Positions 24,601 to 30,600 of a stretch of DNA of 64,000 bases are shown in pieces. The first letter of the stretch is position 1. Each line of letters opens with the position of its first letter. Origin of the DNA: Diphasiastrum complanatum. Taxonomy: Eukaryota > Streptophyta > Lycopodiopsida > Lycopodiales > Lycopodiaceae. A program made the translations under genes and the position numbers. The notes under the pieces were generated by a model that worked only from the letters and a program-made list of their open reading frames with translations, ran no database searches and was not told where the DNA came from. The DNA is taken from positions 45,787,165-45,851,164 of the forward strand of contig CM055107.1 of NCBI GenBank assembly GCA_029204225.1, written 5' to 3'.

Positions 24601-27600
24601 CTCAGGTGCTGAATCAATGAAGCATAAAAGACAGCAATAGACTAAAGCCCTACAAGCAATAGACAAGACAATAGGTTCTCCCACGAAGAGCCCAAGCAAT
24701 ACCAATCAATAATCTGAAAAATGAGTATACAAATGCCCCTATAAATACCCTACCAATGAACCCTAAAATAGGAATTCAAAAGTAAAGGGAAGCAAAATGT
24801 GGAGGGAAAATAGTGCGCCCTCCTACGGGCCCCCACTCCACATATAACCATATAATAAGGGCCCAAGGCCAGTAAATGTCATAAAAAGGGACCCAATGCA
24901 GGTCATAAGCATATAAAAAGGCTCTGGGGCCCGTACATGACTAATATAAAATGCGTAACCAGAAATATACATAACCAACAGTAAATGTAAAGAGGCCTGC
25001 GGAATATATGCAGAGTAGCCCAATAGGCCTGTATCCTGTAGTCCGTAACTCTCCCTGGCTATAAAGAACATTGCCCCCAATGTAGGCAAAATAAGATAAG
25101 AACCAGTGCCAGAGAAAAATACTGCATCAAGATATCCCATCTGAGAAAGGAACATCAAGAGAAGCCGAAGCATCCCAAGAAGCAATGGTAGCTGCAAGTG
25201 ATCGAGCCTGATCAGCCAGGATAGGGGTATGATAAAAAACATCAATGGGCTCCCAAGTAGCCTCCTCAATAGGACGACCATCCCACTGGACCAAAAACTG
25301 AACTTGCCGATGGTGACGACTATGCAATAAGCGCACCTGTAAAATAGCAGCTGGCAGGAATGGAAAAAGCTCTGGATCTGTAGGAAATGAGGAATCTCGA
25401 GGAGCATCATCCTCAATAGCAGCACGTAATAAACTGACATGTAAGATATCACAAGCTCGAGTAGCAGTAGGTAACTCAAGACGATATGTAACTGGACCGA
25501 GGCGCTCAAGAATCTGAAAAGGCCCATAATAGCACAGCGCAAGCTTCTCAGTAGAAGCAAGACCCTGTACAAAACGATGGCGAGCAAAGCGTAACCGGAG
25601 AAAAACAGTATCTCCCTCTGCAAACTCAACATGGCGCCGATGACGATCAACAATGGTCCTGTACCGCTGCGGAATATGCTGTAAATGAGTAGCAGCTCTA
25701 GTAATAATCTCCTGAGCACTTGAAAGATAAGATGAAATAGTAACAGGTGCATCATCTGGAGGAGCAGGTATACCGGGTAGAACTGGTGAGTATCCATGAG
25801 CAAGCAGGAAAGGAGAAACACCTGTGCTGGAACTAACAAAACTGTTATAACTATACTCAGCCAAACATAAATGTTGATCCCAATCACGACCAGAAGGAGA
25901 AACATAATGTCATAAATAATCCTCCAATACCCGGTTAATAACCTCAGACTGACCATCCGCAGAAGAATGATAAGCAGTGCCCATAAGTATCCTAACATCC
26001 AAGATACGCATAAGCTCTATCGAAAAACCTGATGTAAACTTGGTATCTCGATCAGTAAGTATAGATCGTGGGAGACCATGTAAGCGGAAAATCTCATAAA
26101 TAAATATACGACCACACTGCTCTGCCGTAATAGTACGTCTGACTGGTATGAAATGAGCTTGTTTAGAAAACCTATCAACTACCACTAAACAAGAGTCATG
26201 ACGACGCTGAGTACGGGGAAGACCTAAAATGAAGTCCATAGATATATCAGTCCACTGGCGGGAAGGAATAGGCCAACTTTGAAGGAGACCGCCAGGTTTT
26301 TCACGGGAATACTTGTTACGAAGGCAAAATCACAAGTATGAATAAGGTGGGAAAGCTCACGCTTCATGGAAGGCCAATAAAAATGTTCTTTCAAACGGAA
26401 CAAGGACTTCTGAAAACCAAAATGGCCACCAACAGGAGAGGAATGGGCTTCAAGAAGGAGCTGTGGACGTATGTCGAGAGTGCTGGGAATACATAACGAA
26501 CCATAGTGAAACAAACGATGATTAACAATGGAATAAACCTGGTGAGGGTGAGAGAATGAGCAACTGGTTTACGAAGATGGATAGCAAGACCAAGAAACAT
26601 ACGAACATCATGAACATCAGCAGGCACACGCCATGAAAGAATAGAACGGACCTTACGAGGGTCGAGACGAACAGTACCATTAGTAAAAAAGAAGCCCAAA
26701 AACTCGATTTGTACAACAACAAAAGAACATTTAGAACGTTTAGCATACAGATGATGAGTAACTAACAAAACAAAAACAGAACGAACGTGCTGAACATGAA
26801 GAGAGAGAGTGGTGCTATAAATGAGGATATCGTCAAAATAAACAATGACACACTTTCCAAGCAGAGGACGAAAGATGTTATTCATGACATTCTGAAAAGT
26901 GGGCGGGCCATTGGTAACACCAAAAGGAAGGACACGAAACCCATACAGACCAAAGTGGGTACGGAAAGCTGTCTTGTGCTCATCAGGAGGATGCATACGA
27001 ATCTGGTGATAACCGGAACGGAGGTCAAGTTTAGAAAAGATCTTGGCTTGGCCTAACTGGTCAAACAGGTCATCCATATGAGGGATAGGGTACTGATTAC
27101 GGATAGTAAGTTTATTTAAAGCACAATAATCAATACATCGACGTTTAGTACCATCCTTCTTATCAACAAGTAAAATAGGAGCACCAAAAGGACTGTGGCT
27201 AGGAACAATAAGGCCTTGACGTAATAAATCAGACACCGGACGCTGGGCTTCGTCGCGCTCAACAATAGACATATGAAAAGGAGGACGAGAAGGAGGTGAT
27301 GCAGAGGAAACAAGGTCTATATGGTGGTTGACATCGCATAAAGGTGGTAACTGAGTCGGCTCTCTAAAAACATGCTCAAATTCACGCAACAGTTCAGAAA
27401 ATACCTATGGCAAAGGTGGTGCATCCGCAATAGGCTGAACTGGCTGAACAGAAAGAATATCCACACAGTGGGCCTTCGGGAGGCTCCGTATGAACTGCTT
27501 CCCGAAAATAAGCTGATAGTCCTACCGAGAATCAATACCGGAAAATATATGCTGAGTACCATCATGAGAGAATGTCAATGTCTGTTGCTGGAGGTCTACT

Positions 27601-30600
27601 GTAACCGCACCAAGGGATGCAAACCAATCAGCACCGAGGATAAGATCGTATGTGTAAGTGGAATAATATGAAAATCTGCCTGACCAAGGAAGTCTCCAAT
27701 CCGATATGAAAGCTGCTCATACATCTGCGTGCTAGGAAAAGAGTGTGCGCTGGCAACCTCAACATGCAGGGGATGAGGCGTAGTGACTGGCATAGCACGA
27801 ATGCGTGTAGTAATATGACTGCTGAGAAACAAGTGAGTGCTACCCGTGTCAACAAGGGCAATAAACTCACGACCAGTGATACGTACGCGAAGACGGATAT
27901 GGCGTGGACCCGGCTTACCGGCCCAAGTAGCATAAGCAAGCTGAGCATGGCATACAACTAGATCAGGGGATCAGGAACAGGCTCAGTGGGTGTGGCAAAC
28001 TGACCAACATGTGGGTCATCATCAAGAATATGAATGCATATGGCAGAATCAGGACTATCATCAGGTGTGTCAGCATCATGGAAATAGACGGCAGTAGCAG
28101 TGGCAGGCTGTCGGCAATCACGGGCGATATGATCAGGACTCTTATAGTTGAAACATAAGCGCTTCTCACGGATCTCAGACATCTCAGGCTGTGAGTAGCG
28201 ACGAACAAAAACAGGACGAGGAGAAAAAGGAGGACGTGGTGCAGAAGGAAGAGTGGACGAAGGTGAACTGACAGATGTGGGACTAGCAGAGGATGGAGAG
28301 GAAAAAATAGGACGTGTGAAAGGACGCGAAGGGCGAGAAACAAGGGAAGAGATGGGAGAGTACTTGTGCTGCAGTGCGGTAGCAAGAGAGATGGCGTGAG
28401 AAAGAGTGCTGAATGTCAGTCTTAGGAAACATAAGGAAGTAGGTCTCAAGCTTAGAATAGCAATTCTCGAGTTCATTCCCATCGAATGACCCAGAATACA
28501 CAGTAAGCTGAACCTTATCCTTAAAGTCTCGTGGCAAAGGACCAGAAGATGAAGGAGTCTCGGGTGGTGGAAATGTACGCTATGGGGGAACAGGTGGAGA
28601 TAGTGGAGAAACACTGGACTGTAATGATAGTGTAGCAATCTGGGCAGAAAGTGCAGTGAACGTCTCTCGTAACTCCTGGCGTAAATCAGTGCGTACATCA
28701 CTCATGGCTTCCCTAAGATGATCTCGGAATTCATGCCGTACTTCGTCAAGGTAAGTGGAAGACGGTATGCGAGGCTCAGAAGATGTAGGGGAAGTATCCA
28801 TGGTCAAGGAATGCAGGAAGTGAAGAGAGTGTAAGAAAAGCTTAATATCGGAGGGAGTGGACTTTTGTCGTCACCCCAAACACGCTTTAGGTACACAAAC
28901 GACACTAAGAGCAAGAAAGGAAATGACAAATGTCAAAAAAAGGTGTGGCAAGCAAAGAAAAACCAGCAAAGATACCTCTCGATAGAGCTCCAAGCGTGTG
29001 CGAAGAGCTGGCTGGAAAATGTGACCACAAGGAGAATGAAAGTGAGCGCTGGACAGCCTTCAATCAATGCTGAAAATATGGCTGGAAATCTGTATTAAAA
29101 AAAAAGAGGGAAAAGGATTTGGAACTTGGGCGCCGCAAATAATTTGCCCAAAAAAATAAAAATAAATTTTTTTTTCCGGCCGCCAAATTTAGCGGAAGTA
29201 CTTCCGCTAACTATCTGCTAAAGCTCCGCCAAGGAAAATGCTCTGATGGGAGTTGGTCCTCCTCCAAACTATGCTGAATGTTGCTGAAGCAAAGAGACGA
29301 AAGCCCTCAGCAAAGAGAGAAAAATCAGCAAGGAAATTGGGCACCCAATCAAAAAATCAGATCTGAAATTCAGCAATCAGGAAAGTGCTCTGATACCAAG
29401 TTATGATCAAAATCTCAGGTGTTGAATCAATGAAGCATACAAGACAGCAATAGACTAAAGCCCTACAAGCAATAGACAAGACAATAGGTTCTCCCACGAA
29501 GAGCCCAAGCGATACCAATCAATAATCTGAAAAATGAGTGTACAAATGCCCCTATAAATACCCTACCAATGAACCCTAAAATAGGAATTCAAAAGTAAAG
29601 GGAGGCAAAATGTGGAGGGAAAATAGTGCTCCCTCCTACGGGCCCCCACTCCACATATAACCATATAATAAGGGCCCAAGGCCAGTCAACGTCATAAAAA
29701 AGGACCCAGTGCGGGTCATAAGCATATAAAATGGCTCTGGGGCCTGTACATGACTAATATAAAATGCGTAACCAGAAATATACATAACCAACAGTAAATG
29801 TAAAGAGGCCTGCGGAATATATGCAGAGTAGCCCAATAGGCCTGTATCCTGTAGTCCGTAACTCCTTGCATTAGAAAAATTGCACTTTTTAAAGTTATAA
29901 ATATTTACTCAATTCCAAATATATAAGAGGAAGAAAGAGATTCTCAAACCTTTTGAACACTAAGTTAGGAATAAATAACGTTACACTGACTACGCCCTAA
30001 CTGAAAAGATCTCTCATTGTGGGGTAAGATGTGTCAAGGAAGCTCCTTGAATCAAAGATAAGCCTGGAGAACAAGAGCAATAATCCCATTATTCAAAGTC
30101 ACATTGGGCACTCAACTCGTGAGACTAGACATCACCAATATTAAGACCCCAAATGCTTGGAGTACCATGTGTTAATTCACACATACGATTTGTCATAAAA
30201 TAACCCAAATCTCTTTTGTTTCAGAAGTTAAATAGAAACTAAGACTCTTATCGCTTGAACACATATTACCACATTATAATCTCTAGAGGCTCATAGTTTG
30301 ATTGATGCTTGAACCAAAGTTACAAGAATTTGAAAAACACATAATTTTTATCACTTTTGCATGCATATTTGCAAGGCAAAAAGCAATGAGGGATGTAGAT
30401 AGCCATAGAGGGTATTCATACCTTCAAAGTTTTCATGGTAATTAATTGTGACTTGTCAATAGCGCCTTTTTCGACAAGATCCGATATAGTGCCCAGATTC
30501 ACTGGCTACAAGATAAGAAAGATTGAAGTTAGCATAAGAAGGGATGGATTCGAATCTGGATCATACACCTGAATGTACGGATTAACATACGAAACCATTT

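Larger units (their letters stand above)
24586..29863 (-). mobile_element. gypsy-1: chromodomain Ty3/gypsy element in uL15m intron 2
   Basis: A 5278-bp minus-strand element with equal 465-bp LTRs (24586-25050 and 29399-29863), a primer site GCTCTGATACCA exactly abutting the 5' LTR (29387-29398), and a near-perfect target duplication (CCTTC at 24581-24585, CCTTG at 29864-29868). The order gag, protease, RT, integrase, chromodomain fits a chromovirus. RNase H has been removed by an internal deletion and several frames are broken. LTRs differ at roughly a dozen sites. LTR ends are AGTTA…TAACT, not TG…CA. Confidence 0.9.
24265..30421 (-). other. uL15m intron 2 (6.2 kb)
   Basis: The intron runs from GTATGA to TTTTTGCAG. 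Most of it is the gypsy-1 LTR retrotransposon (24586-29863). The flanks (24265-24580 and 29869-30421) are AT-rich with nothing else recognisable. Confidence 0.85.

Noticed and set aside
24823-25998. 391-codon open frame of very hydrophobic, Leu-rich composition on the minus strand
   Set aside because: It overlaps the gypsy-1 integrase/chromodomain in another frame and continues into the LTR. The composition is a frame artefact and the real domains lie in the other frame.
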